A DNA stretch of 64,000 nucleotides from Kitasatospora sp. SolWspMP-SS2h. Lineage in GTDB: Bacteria > Actinomycetota > Actinomycetes > Streptomycetales > Streptomycetaceae. Below the pieces are notes generated by a model that was not told where the DNA came from, made no database searches, and saw nothing but the letters and a program-made list of their open reading frames with translations. Shown here piece by piece: positions 48,405-56,894 of this stretch (within the stretch, counting starts at the first letter, position 1; each line of letters opens with the position of its first letter). The stretch is from the NCBI RefSeq assembly GCF_003259315.1, contig NZ_QLLT01000033.1, forward strand, positions 1 through 64,000, written 5' to 3'. A program made the translations under genes and the position numbers.

Positions 48405-49847
48405 TCAGAGGTCGAGGCCGGTGAGGACCAGCACCTTCTCGAAGGTGAAGTCGTCCATCGCGTAGCGCACGCCCTCGCGGCCCACGCCGGAGTCCTTCAC
48501 GCCGCCGTACGGCATCTGGTCGGCCCGGTAGGACGGCGCGTCGCCGATGACCACGCCGCCGACCTCCAGCTCCCGGTGGGCCCGGAACGCGGTCTGCACG
48601 TCGTGCGTGAACACGCCCGCCTGGAGGCCGAACGCCGAGTCGTTGACCGCGGCGAACGCCTCCTCGGTGCCCTCCACCCGGTGCAGCGACAGGACCGGGC
48701 CGAACACCTCGGCGGTGGCCAGGATCGCGTCCGCGGGCAGCTCCGCCAGCACGGTCGGCGCGTACGCCGCGCCGTCCCGGCTGCCGCCGGTGAGCACCTT
48801 GGCGCCCTTGGCGACCGCGTCCTCCACCCAGGACTCGACGCGCTCGGCGGCCTTGCGGTCCACCAGCGGGCCGACGTCGGTGGCCTCGTCGGACGGGTCG
48901 CCGGTGACCTGGGCGCCCACCTTGGCGACGACCTTCTCCACCAGGCGGTCGTAGACGCTCGCGTCGGCGATCACCCGCTGCACCGAGATGCAGGACTGGC
49001 CGCCCTGGTAGTTGGCGAACAGCGCGATCCGGCCGGCCGCCCAGTCGAGGTCCGCCTCGGAGTTCCAGTCGGCCAGCACCACGGCCGCGGCGTTGCCGCC
49101 GAGCTCCAGGGTGACGTGCTTGCGCGGCACCGAGTCCATGATCTGGTAGCCGACCTTGTCCGAGCCGGTGAACGAGATCACCGGCAGGCGGGTGTCCTGC
49201 ACCAGGGCCGGCATCTTGGCGTTCTCCACCGGCAGCACGCTCCAGGAGCCGGCCGGCAGGTCGGTCTCGGCCAGGATCTCGCCCAGCACCAGGGCGGAGA
49301 GCGGGGTGGCCGGCGCGGGCTTGAGGATGATCGGGGCGCCCACCGCGATCGCCGGGGCGACCTTGTGCGCCACCAGGTTCAGCGGGAAGTTGAACGGGGC
49401 GATGCCGAGCACCGCGCCGCGCGGGAAGCGCCGCACGATCGCGTACCGGCCGGTGCCGCCCGGGTCGGTGTCCAGCCGCAGGGTCTCGCCGTTGGTCCGG
49501 CGGGCCTCCTCGGCGGCCCAGCGGAACACCGACACCGCGCGGCCGACCTCGCCGCGCGCCCACTTGATCGGCTTGCCGTTCTCGGCGGTGATCAGCCGGG
49601 CGATCTCCTCGGTGCGCTCGGCCAGCCGCCTGGCGACGTGGTCCAGCGCGCCCGCCCGCTGGTGCGCCGGGGTCGCGGCGAACACCGGCACCGCGGCGGC
49701 GGCGGCCGCGACGGCCTCCTCCACCTGCGCGTCGGTCGGCACGCTGACCTTCGCCACCAGGCTGTCGTCGTGCGGGTGGCGGACCTCGAACGCCGCCTCG
49801 CCGCTCGCCCGCCGCCCGGCCAGCCAGAACTCATGAGTGGTGGTCAC
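48405..49847 (-). CDS. NAD(P)-dependent aldehyde dehydrogenase (possible succinate semialdehyde dehydrogenase)
   Basis: Aldehyde dehydrogenase-superfamily enzyme of 480 residues. Signatures are FNFPLNLVAHKVAPAIAVG, the general-base Glu in LELGGN (about 247), the nucleophile in GGQSCISVQR (about Cys285) and a late EVFGPVLS segment. A GTG start has a GGGAAGGGG-like site further upstream. gabT and a PucR regulator lie nearby, so oxidation of succinate semialdehyde from GABA or a related aminoaldehyde is a reasonable inference. The sequence alone does not fix the substrate. Confidence 0.92.
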   Translation of the reverse strand: MTTTHEFWLAGRRASGEAAFEVRHPHDDSLVAKVSVPTDAQVEEAVAAAAAAVPVFAATPAHQRAGALDHVARRLAERTEEIARLITAENGKPIKWARGEVGRAVSVFRWAAEEARRTNGETLRLDTDPGGTGRYAIVRRFPRGAVLGIAPFNFPLNLVAHKVAPAIAVGAPIILKPAPATPLSALVLGEILAETDLPAGSWSVLPVENAKMPALVQDTRLPVISFTGSDKVGYQIMDSVPRKHVTLELGGNAAAVVLADWNSEADLDWAAGRIALFANYQGGQSCISVQRVIADASVYDRLVEKVVAKVGAQVTGDPSDEATDVGPLVDRKAAERVESWVEDAVAKGAKVLTGGSRDGAAYAPTVLAELPADAILATAEVFGPVLSLHRVEGTEEAFAAVNDSAFGLQAGVFTHDVQTAFRAHRELEVGGVVIGDAPSYRADQMPYGGVKDSGVGREGVRYAMDDFTFEKVLVLTGLDL

Positions 49848-50025
49848 GGTCGCACCGGCCCCTTCCCTCGAAGACTTGTCGCCTTCACGGTAGGGGGAGG
49901 GAAGCGGGTTTCCGATTGGACGGACGGGACGAAAAGTCCGGTCCGATTAGTACGCCGCGGACACGGCCGTCCGGGTCCGCGCCCGCACCCCGCCCGCGCT
50001 CCGCCCGACCCTCGCCCGCCCCCGG

Positions 50026-51591
50026 TCAGTCCTCGCCGGAGCGCAGCGCCAGCCACAGCTCCATCCGGACGTCGGTGTCGTCCAGCGAGCGCCCGAGCAG
50101 CTCCTCGACCCGCCGCATCCGGTAGCGCAGCGTGTGCCGGTGCACGCCCAGGTCGGCCGCGGCGGCGTCCCACTGGCCGTGCCGGGAGAGCCAGGCGCGC
50201 AGCGAGGCGACCAGGTCCCCGCGGGCGGTGCGGTCGTGCTCGCGCAGCGGGCGCAGCAGGCCCTCGGCGAAGGCGGTGACGGCCTCCTCGCCGAGCAGCG
50301 GCAGCAGCGAGCCGGCGCCGACCTCCTCGTGGTCGACGGTGCGGCGGCCGCCGCGCTGGGCGACCGCCAGGGCCCGTTCGGCCTGGGCGTGCGCGGTGCC
50401 GGCGTCCTCCAGCGCGGCGGGCGCGGAGACGCCCAGCGCCAGGCCCTCGTGCTCCTCGACGGCGCCCAGGCAGGCCCGGTGCGCCGAGCCGTTGTCCAGC
50501 GCGAGCACCGTCAGCCGCGGCCCGTGCGCACCGTCCTCGCGGGCCACCAGCAGTTTCTCGCCGACCTTGCCGCCGGCGTTCTCGGCCCGGTCGCCCAGCT
50601 CGCCGAGCGCCTCCGCCGCCTCCGGGCCGGGCCCGGCGGCGGCCACCAGCACCCGGACGGTGCCCTCGGGCAGGCCGCCGAACAGCCCGGCGGCGACCTG
50701 CCGGGCGGTGCCGACCTCCCCGGCCAGCACCATCCGCAGCAGCGCGGCGCCCATCTTCTCCTCGGCCTGCCGCAGCTCGCGCGAGCGCTCCAGGGTGAGG
50801 GTGAGCAGCGCGACGGCGGCGTTCAGCACGTACCGCTCGGTCGGGGTGATCCGGTCCTCGGTGCCGACCGCGAGGAAGCCGCGCGGGCGGCGGTCGGCGC
50901 CCAGCGACTGGACCACCACGTAGTCCTCGTCGGCGGTGTCGATCGTCCCGGCCCGGCCCTGGAGGGCGGCGCTGGACGGGGCGGGGCGGCGGCGCAGCCG
51001 GTCCACCTCGGCGGCCAGCCGCCCGGCCCGGCGGGCGGCCCAGTCCGGGGCGACCGCGGACAGCGCGCCGGAGCCGTCGTACAGCGCCGCCCAGCCGCCC
51101 AGCCGGGCCGCCAGCCGGCGCACGATCGCGGTGGTGCCGTCCTTGCCGAGCGCGGCCCGGGTCAGCTCCTCCTGCGCCTCGAAGCTGGTGGTGACGGCCT
51201 CGTACTGCTCGGCGGCCAGCGCGGCCGAGACGGTCTTGGAGATCGCGATGAACGGCGTCGCCTCGGGCACCCGCAGCAGCGGCAGCCCGCGCTGGGCGGC
51301 GGCCTCCACCAGGGCCTGCGGCACCTCGCTGTGCGAGAGGCCCACGCCCAGCCCGAGGCCGACCACGCCCGCGTCGGCCAGCCGGTGCACGTACGCCTGC
51401 AGCTTGGCGGCGCTCCTGCCCAGCTTGATGCCGGTGGTGAGGAGCAGCTCGCCGCCCTCCAGGAAGGGGGTGGGGTCGTCCAGTTCGCTGGTGTGGACCC
51501 AGCGGACGGGTCGCTCCAGGTGGTCCGCGCCGGCCAGCACCGTCAGGTGGAGCGCGGAGGTCCGGACGACGGAGGCGAGAGTGGGGGGCAT
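50026..51591 (-). CDS. PucR-family transcriptional regulator
   Basis: A 521-residue regulator. It has an N-terminal PucR purine-catabolism-type sensor domain (SVVRTSALHLTVLAG, DDPTPFLEGGELLLTTGIKL), a central GAF/GGDEF-like region and a C-terminal HTH_30 helix-turn-helix. The HTH region reads AAADLGVHRHTLRYRMRRVEELLGRSLDD. In actinobacteria, PucR relatives activate purine, GABA or amino acid catabolism. Its position between an aldehyde dehydrogenase gene and gabT suggests it controls both; no operator was identified. Confidence 0.93.
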   Translation of the reverse strand: MPPTLASVVRTSALHLTVLAGADHLERPVRWVHTSELDDPTPFLEGGELLLTTGIKLGRSAAKLQAYVHRLADAGVVGLGLGVGLSHSEVPQALVEAAAQRGLPLLRVPEATPFIAISKTVSAALAAEQYEAVTTSFEAQEELTRAALGKDGTTAIVRRLAARLGGWAALYDGSGALSAVAPDWAARRAGRLAAEVDRLRRRPAPSSAALQGRAGTIDTADEDYVVVQSLGADRRPRGFLAVGTEDRITPTERYVLNAAVALLTLTLERSRELRQAEEKMGAALLRMVLAGEVGTARQVAAGLFGGLPEGTVRVLVAAAGPGPEAAEALGELGDRAENAGGKVGEKLLVAREDGAHGPRLTVLALDNGSAHRACLGAVEEHEGLALGVSAPAALEDAGTAHAQAERALAVAQRGGRRTVDHEEVGAGSLLPLLGEEAVTAFAEGLLRPLREHDRTARGDLVASLRAWLSRHGQWDAAAADLGVHRHTLRYRMRRVEELLGRSLDDTDVRMELWLALRSGED

Positions 51592-51735
51592 GGCACCTTC
51601 GGTGGTTCGACCTGGCCGCGCCGTTGCGGCCGGGCGAGTGAGGGTTCTCCTCCCATTATGGACGCTCCGGACAAGCCGGGGTGCCGGAATCCGCCGGTCC
51701 GTAGCTTTCGTGACCCAAATGCTCGCGAGGCCGGT

Positions 51736-51775
51736 CGGCCGGGCGGGGGCCGATCGGTCGGCCCCCGCCCGGCCG
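51736..51775. terminator. 18-bp perfect hairpin after the VirD4-like gene
   Basis: Arms 51736-51753 and 51758-51775 are perfectly complementary around the tetraloop tcgg. The stem begins 3 nt past the stop codon of the upstream minus-strand gene. Confidence 0.9.
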
Positions 51776-51778
51776 GGC

Positions 51779-53794
51779 TCAGTGCCGCAGGTCGACCAGC
51801 AGCGGCGGCACCTGCTCCCCCGTCACCGAGGTCAGCGAGATCACCGCGTGCCCGGACGGCAGCGCGTGCGCCAGGTCGGACGGCGACCAGCGGTGCCGCT
51901 CGACGTCCCGGGTGGTGACCGACTCGGTCTGCGCGGTGGTGCCGGACAGCGCCTTGCGCAGCAGCCGGCCGGCCCGGCGAACCGTTCCTCCCGAGGTGTC
52001 CGGGACGTGCGTGACGGCGGTCTCCCGGACCAGGTGGGTGCCCCACGCCTCGGAGAACAGCCGGCCGTCCCAGGGCGCGATGCCGGGGAACGCCATCCGG
52101 TTGCCGACCGCGCCGAACAGCGGCGCGCGCAGCGCCTCTGGCAGGTCGGACAGCGTGCGCAGCAGCAGCAGCACCCCCGCGTTGGCCCCGCGCAGCCGCT
52201 GGACACCGCGGATCGCCTGCGCGTCCACGGCGGCGGTGGCGTCGTCCAGCACCATCCCGGCGAACAGCTCGCGGTCCCGGCGGTCGGCGGCGGCCTGGGT
52301 GAACTGGCCCAGCAGCAGCCGCGACAGGATCCGGGCGGCCTCCGGGTGGCTGCGCTCGGGCAGCTTCACCCGCACCCGCAGCGGGTGCTCCAGGGCGCGC
52401 ATCGCGAACGCCGGCTTGGCGTCCGGGCCGCCGGAGAACCCGGCCGCCAGCGCAGGCCGGTCCAGCAGCGCGAGCCGGTCGGCGAGCAGCGCGCCCGGGT
52501 CGTCGGCCCGGCCGTGCATCCGCTCGCGCTGCTGCAGGTCCGCCTCGAACTCCGGCCACCGCCCCGACTTCCGCAGCCGCTCGCCCAACTCCGCCCAGCC
52601 CTCCGCGTCCCCCGCCAGCAGCGCCCGCAGCGCCCGCACCCCCGGGTAGCCGCCGTACGCCGCCCGATACGGCCCGACCACCTGCTGCATCGCGGCCCGG
52701 GCGCTCTCCGCGCGCGGCGCCAGCTCATCCGGCAGCAGCGCGTCGGCCAGCCGGGCCGCCGCCTCGTCCGAGTGCGGCGCCGCACCGTACAGGTCCAGGC
52801 CGTACGGGGCGTCCGGGTCGCCGGGGGCGATCACCACGTCGTACCAGTCGTCCGGCCCGAGGTCCGCGTCGGCAGCGCCGACCACCACCGCGCAGGCCGC
52901 GCCCGCCAGCGCCTGCAGGCACAGCGCCTCGGCGACCGGGCGGGCCAGCGAGGCGGTCTTGCCGGTGCCGGCCGGGCCGACCGCCAGCAGCGAGGTGCCC
53001 AGCACCCGCGGGTCCAGCGCGAAGCCGGCGTTCCGGTGCGTCACCGGGTTCTTCGGCACGTCCTGCGCCGTGCCCAGCCGCACCTGGCGCACCAGCAGGT
53101 CGTGCCGCGCCGTCCGCCCGCCCGGCAGGTCCCGCTGCTCGGACGGGTGCGCGCACGCCGCCGCGCCCCGGGCCGCCACCTGCGCGGCGAACTCCCGCCA
53201 CGCGACCGGGTCGCCGCCCACCGTCCGCCACGCCTGGTGCAGCCGCACGTAGTCCACGTCCCCGACCGGCTCCCCCTCCAGCCGGCGCACCGCGTCCCCG
53301 GCCGGCCGCAGCTCGGCCCAGACGTCGACGGCGGGGGCCTGCTCGGGCTCGGTGGGGACCTCGGTGACGGTGCGGGAGAGCACCGGGGCGATCCAGCGGC
53401 GCCACACCTCGCCCCAGCGGCCCATCCGGCCGAAGACCATCAGCACCAGGATGATCAGCGCGGCGTTGACGGCGGCGGCGATCAGCAGGGAGATCACGAA
53501 GGAGTTGGGGGCGGTGAGCCCGAGGGTGGTCAGCAGTCCCTGCAGCAGGGAGACGCCTTCGAGGTAGACGAAGGCCCCGACCGCCAGGTTCAGCGCCGCC
53601 CGCAGCAGCAGCGGCCCCGCCGGGGTGCCCGCCTGTTCGGCGGCCTTCGGGTCGTGCGGGGTGTGGTGCTGCCGGTAGATGCCGGGGGCGGCCTCGGGGC
53701 GGGGGGCGGTGGCCCAGGTGGGGAGGTGGAAGGGGGCGCGGGGCGGGGGGAGATGGGGGTGGGTGTGTTGGGTTCTCGCGTCGTTCAGTTCCAC
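51779..53794 (-). CDS. VirD4/TraG-like membrane ATPase
   Basis: A 671-residue protein. A Pro/His-rich N-terminus leads to two hydrophobic segments (about 63-92 and 97-121). A P-loop domain follows with Walker A GPAGTGKTASL (about 273-283), an AGMVLDDATAAVD Walker-B-like stretch and a late LLLLRTLSDLPEAL region like coupling-protein ATPases. No relaxase, pilin or other conjugation gene is nearby, so it is an orphan. I recall similar ATP/GTP-binding proteins next to gabT in streptomycetes. The GTG start has GGAGGGG 6 nt upstream. DNA or protein pumping is inferred only. Confidence 0.8.
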   Translation of the reverse strand: MELNDARTQHTHPHLPPPRAPFHLPTWATAPRPEAAPGIYRQHHTPHDPKAAEQAGTPAGPLLLRAALNLAVGAFVYLEGVSLLQGLLTTLGLTAPNSFVISLLIAAAVNAALIILVLMVFGRMGRWGEVWRRWIAPVLSRTVTEVPTEPEQAPAVDVWAELRPAGDAVRRLEGEPVGDVDYVRLHQAWRTVGGDPVAWREFAAQVAARGAAACAHPSEQRDLPGGRTARHDLLVRQVRLGTAQDVPKNPVTHRNAGFALDPRVLGTSLLAVGPAGTGKTASLARPVAEALCLQALAGAACAVVVGAADADLGPDDWYDVVIAPGDPDAPYGLDLYGAAPHSDEAAARLADALLPDELAPRAESARAAMQQVVGPYRAAYGGYPGVRALRALLAGDAEGWAELGERLRKSGRWPEFEADLQQRERMHGRADDPGALLADRLALLDRPALAAGFSGGPDAKPAFAMRALEHPLRVRVKLPERSHPEAARILSRLLLGQFTQAAADRRDRELFAGMVLDDATAAVDAQAIRGVQRLRGANAGVLLLLRTLSDLPEALRAPLFGAVGNRMAFPGIAPWDGRLFSEAWGTHLVRETAVTHVPDTSGGTVRRAGRLLRKALSGTTAQTESVTTRDVERHRWSPSDLAHALPSGHAVISLTSVTGEQVPPLLVDLRH

Positions 53795-54014
53795 TTCGGG
53801 CCCCTCCTACGTTGCCGGCGGTGCCATACCCGCATCGCCGTCCCACCGACACACCCGGGGGCCAATGTAGTGGAGTGCGCGGGCGCGCAGCCGATCTTCG
53901 GCCACTGGCCGCGTCGGACAATTCGGGCGGCCCAGCAGTACCGAGTGGCGCATGCCCGGGCCGCGGGGCCGGTCGTAGCCTGCGGGTACCGCGTCAAGAA
54001 CTTGGAGAAGACAG

Positions 54015-55355
54015 ATGAGCGCTGCAACTCCGCTCCCGCAGGAGCGCCGCCTGGTCACCGCGATCCCCGGCCCGAAGTCGCAGGAGCTGCAGTCGCGCAA
54101 GCTCGGCGCGGTGCCGGCGGGCGTGGGCACCACGCTGCCGGTGTACGTGTCGCGGGCCGGCGGCGGCGTGCTGGAGGACGTGGACGGCAACCGCCTGATC
54201 GACTTCGGTTCGGGCATCGCCGTGACGAACGTGGGCAACAGCGCCGCCGCGGTGGTGGCGCGGGCGACCGAGCAGCTGGCCGCGTTCACGCACACCTGTT
54301 TCATGGTGACCCCGTACGAGGGCTACGTGGCGGTGGCGGAGCAGCTGAACGAGCTGACCCCGGGCGACCACGACAAGCGCACCGCGCTGTTCAACTCGGG
54401 TGCCGAGGCGGTGGAGAACGCGGTGAAGATCGCCCGCGCCTACACCAAGCGGACCGCCGTGGTGGTGTTCGACCACGGCTACCACGGCCGGACCAACCTG
54501 ACCATGGGCCTGACCGCGAAGAACATGCCGTACAAGCAGGGCTTCGGCCCGTTCGCGCCGGAGATCCACCGCGTCCCGGTGGCGTACCCGTACCGCTGGC
54601 TGACCGGCGCGGAGAACTGCGCCGCCGAGGCCGCCGCGCAGGCGATCGAGGTCATCACCAAGCAGATCGGCGCGGAGAACGTCGCGGCGATCATCATCGA
54701 GCCGATCCAGGGCGAGGGCGGCTTCATCGAGCCGGCCAAGGGCTTCCTGCCGGCGATCGTGGAGTTCGCGAAGGCGAACGGGATCGTGTTCGTGGCGGAC
54801 GAGATCCAGACCGGTTTCTGCCGCACCGGCGAGTGGTTCGCGTGCGAGGACGAGGGCATCGTCCCGGACCTGATCACCACCGCGAAGGGCATCGCCGGCG
54901 GCCTGCCGCTGGCGGCGGTGACCGGCCGGGCCGAGATCATGGACGCGGCGCACTCGGGCGGCCTGGGCGGCACCTACGGCGGCAACCCGGTGGCCTGCGC
55001 GGCCGCGCTGGGCGCGATCGAGACCATGAAGTCCGAGGACCTGAACGGCAAGGCGCGCCGGATCGGCGAGGTCATGCTGGGCCGGCTGCGGGCCATGCAG
55101 GAGAAGTACGACGTGATCGGCGAGGTCCGCGGCCGCGGCGCGATGGTCGCGGTGGAGCTGGTGAAGCCGGGCGGCAAGGAGCCGAACCCGGAGGTGACCG
55201 CGGCGATCGCGAAGGCGTGCCACGCGGAGGGCCTGGTGGTGCTGACCGCCGGCACCTACGGCAACGTGCTGCGCTTCCTGCCGCCGCTGGTGATCCCGGA
55301 GCACCTGCTGGCCGAGGGCCTGGACATCCTGGAGTCGGCCTTCGCCGACGCCTGA
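54015..55355 (+). CDS. gabT: 4-aminobutyrate aminotransferase
   Basis: PLP-dependent class III aminotransferase of 446 residues that transfers the GABA amino group to 2-oxoglutarate, giving succinate semialdehyde. NSGAEAVENAVKIAR, FDHGYHGRTNLTM, FVADEIQTGFCRTG and the PLP lysine in TTAKGIAGGLPL (K291) are all present. GGAG lies 8 nt before the ATG. The aldehyde dehydrogenase and PucR regulator on the opposite strand complete a GABA-shunt set. A preference for ornithine or other omega-amines cannot be excluded. Confidence 0.94.
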   Translation: MSAATPLPQERRLVTAIPGPKSQELQSRKLGAVPAGVGTTLPVYVSRAGGGVLEDVDGNRLIDFGSGIAVTNVGNSAAAVVARATEQLAAFTHTCFMVTPYEGYVAVAEQLNELTPGDHDKRTALFNSGAEAVENAVKIARAYTKRTAVVVFDHGYHGRTNLTMGLTAKNMPYKQGFGPFAPEIHRVPVAYPYRWLTGAENCAAEAAAQAIEVITKQIGAENVAAIIIEPIQGEGGFIEPAKGFLPAIVEFAKANGIVFVADEIQTGFCRTGEWFACEDEGIVPDLITTAKGIAGGLPLAAVTGRAEIMDAAHSGGLGGTYGGNPVACAAALGAIETMKSEDLNGKARRIGEVMLGRLRAMQEKYDVIGEVRGRGAMVAVELVKPGGKEPNPEVTAAIAKACHAEGLVVLTAGTYGNVLRFLPPLVIPEHLLAEGLDILESAFADA

Positions 55356-55368
55356 TCCCGGCCGGTCG

Positions 55369-55402
55369 CGGAACCTGCCGGGGCCGGCCCCGGCGGGTTC
55401 CG
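55369..55402. terminator. Palindromic terminator after gabT
   Basis: A 17+17-bp near-perfect palindrome (55369-55385 with 55386-55402, one G-T) starts 14 nt past the gabT stop. Confidence 0.8.
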
Positions 55403-55485
55403 CCGCACGGGTGGAGGTTGCTCCACCGGTGGTGAAGATGCTGTGGATGCTGGCCGGTCCGCCCTTCCGGGACCCGGCTTTGACG

Positions 55486-55491
55486 TACTGT
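55486..55491 (+). promoter_or_regulatory. -10-like box before the PAP2 gene
   Basis: TACTGT ends 8 nt before the ATG at 55500 and no ribosome-binding site is visible, consistent with a leaderless mRNA starting at that ATG. Confidence 0.4.
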
Positions 55492-55499
55492 CATCACAG

Positions 55500-56309
55500 A
55501 TGGACAGCGAACCGCACGCACTGCCCACAACCCCGTCCGCCGCCGAGGCGGACGCACATGAACGATCGACCGGCCGTCCCGCCCACACCCCCCGGGCCGC
55601 ACGGCGCGGCGATCACCTTGGCCGCCCCGGAGCTCTCCCCCCTGCTCCGGGGCGGCCGATTTTCGCCGTCCTGGCGGCGGCGCTGGCGGTGCTGCTGGCC
55701 GCGATCTCCTGGCAGGTCGCGGTGGACGGGCCGCTGCTGGGGGTCGACACGGCGGTGCGCGACGGGGTGCGGCACGTCCGCCGGGCGATCGGCTGGCCGC
55801 TGCTGAACCACCTGGGCGTGGCGCTGTCCGACCTGGGCGGCGGGGCGGTCGCGGTCCCGGTGCTGCTGGGGTGCGCGGGCCTGGCGGCCTGGCTGGCCCG
55901 GCGCGGCGGGCGTCCGCGCTGGTGGGTGCCGGTGCCGGTGGCGGTGGCGGCCGCGGTGCTGATCCCGCTGCTGGTGGTGCCCGCGAAGGTCTGGTTCGCC
56001 CGCCCGGGCCCGTACGGGGTGCCGCTGGCCGGGTCCCAGTGGGGCTGGTACCCGTCGGGGCACACCGCGACCTCGTCGATCGCGTACGGGACGGCGGCGC
56101 TGCTGCTGGCCCGGGTGCTGTCGGTGGCGGCCGGGCGGCGGGTGGGGGCGCTGGCCTCGCTGGTCTGCCTGGGCGTGGGGGCGGGCCTGGTGTGGAGCGA
56201 CTTCCACTGGCTGCTGGACGTGCTGGCCAGCTGGTGCCTGGCCGGTCTGCTGCTGCTCGGGCTGCACCTGCTGCTGCCGCGCCTGCTGCCCGGACGTCCC
56301 CGCAGCTGA
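55500..56309 (+). CDS. PAP2-family membrane phosphatase
   Basis: Type 2 phosphatidic acid phosphatase-like protein of about 269 residues with roughly six membrane segments. The three phosphatase motifs are KVWFARPGPYG, YPSGHTATSS and the SDFHWLLDVLASW segment with its catalytic His and Asp. Likely substrates are lipid phosphates such as undecaprenyl or phosphatidyl phosphates at the membrane. The first 55 residues are hydrophilic and partly encoded by a 14-bp hairpin. The ATG at 55559 starts another frame whose sequence reads more like a protein, so the true N-terminus is uncertain. Confidence 0.8.
   Translation: MDSEPHALPTTPSAAEADAHERSTGRPAHTPRAARRGDHLGRPGALPPAPGRPIFAVLAAALAVLLAAISWQVAVDGPLLGVDTAVRDGVRHVRRAIGWPLLNHLGVALSDLGGGAVAVPVLLGCAGLAAWLARRGGRPRWWVPVPVAVAAAVLIPLLVVPAKVWFARPGPYGVPLAGSQWGWYPSGHTATSSIAYGTAALLLARVLSVAAGRRVGALASLVCLGVGAGLVWSDFHWLLDVLASWCLAGLLLLGLHLLLPRLLPGRPRS
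55620..55657. repeat. 14-bp perfect hairpin inside the PAP2 N-terminal region
   Basis: Arms 55620-55633 and 55644-55657 are exact complements with a 10-nt loop. It looks like a terminator hairpin but falls within the predicted coding frame. Confidence 0.8.
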
Positions 56310-56385
56310 CGTCCTCGCACCCGACGTCTCCGCACCCGACGCCCCACCGGGACTTCCCGTCAGGACTCCCACCGGGCGGGGCCGG

Positions 56386-56718
56386 TCAGCCCTCCTCGGC
56401 GGTGAGGCGCTGGACGGTGCCGGCCGCGCCGCTCTCGCGCTGCCAGGCGACGACCAGCTCGTCGCGGGTGCCGAAGCGGACCAGGTGGCGGCCGACCACG
56501 TCCTCCAGCTGGTCGAGGCTCTCCTCGGCGCCCTCGACGGCGAGCAGCAGCGCGCCGTCCTCGGCGGTGAGCTCGGCCCGACCGGCGCCGAAGGCGAGCG
56601 AGCCGCGGCCGGTCTCCTCCGACCACTCGGCGGGGACCTTGCGGCCCATGTGGGCAGCGAGCTGCTTGGCGTAGCGGGCGGGGCGGTCGGTGCTGACGCG
56701 GGCGGTGGAGCGGGCCAT
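56386..56718 (-). CDS. DUF2218 family protein
   Basis: A 110-residue soluble protein of the DUF2218 type: STARVSTDRPARYAKQLAAHMGRK at the start, a beta-rich core, then a segment reading LDQLEDVVGRHLVRFGTRDELVVAW. ATG at 56716-56718 has AAGGAG 6 nt upstream. Its function is not established. I recall that DUF2218 genes are often linked to iron or siderophore genes, and a good iron-box match lies 71 bp upstream. Iron-repressed expression is therefore the working hypothesis. Confidence 0.88.
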   Translation of the reverse strand: MARSTARVSTDRPARYAKQLAAHMGRKVPAEWSEETGRGSLAFGAGRAELTAEDGALLLAVEGAEESLDQLEDVVGRHLVRFGTRDELVVAWQRESGAAGTVQRLTAEEG

Positions 56719-56753
56719 GACGGACTCCTTGCGAACTGCGGACACGGACGGGT

Positions 56754-56785
56754 CGGACCGGTCGGACCGGTTGGACCGGTCGGAC
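56754..56785. repeat. 9-bp tandem repeats in the DUF2218 leader
   Basis: The unit cggaccggt occurs at 56754-56762 and 56763-56771, as tggaccggt at 56772-56780, and partially at 56781. It lies between the iron box and the ribosome site of the DUF2218 gene. It could bind a regulator or reflect slippage. Confidence 0.7.
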
Positions 56786-56788
56786 GAC

Positions 56789-56807
56789 TTAGGCTGCCCT
56801 AAGCTAC
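56789..56807. promoter_or_regulatory. Iron box (DmdR1/IdeR-type operator)
   Basis: TTAGGCTGCCCTAAGCTAC matches 13 of 19 positions of the known consensus TTAGGTTAGGCTAACCTAA. It contains a perfect 16-bp palindrome cttaggctgccctaag (56788-56803). It lies in the divergent gap between the DUF2218 and MarR-type genes, suitably placed to control the former and possibly the latter. Confidence 0.6.
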
Positions 56808-56882
56808 TCGATTGCTGAGCCAAGCTCAACATGTTATCGAGGCGAGATCGGTCACCCTCCGTACCGGCCCCGACCCGCCCGC

Positions 56883-56888
56883 TACCCT
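56883..56888 (+). promoter_or_regulatory. -10-like box before the MarR gene
   Basis: TACCCT ends 6 nt before the ATG at 56895 without a ribosome-binding site. This favours a leaderless mRNA and argues against the GTG two codons upstream as start. Confidence 0.35.
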
Positions 56889-56894
56889 GTGCCC

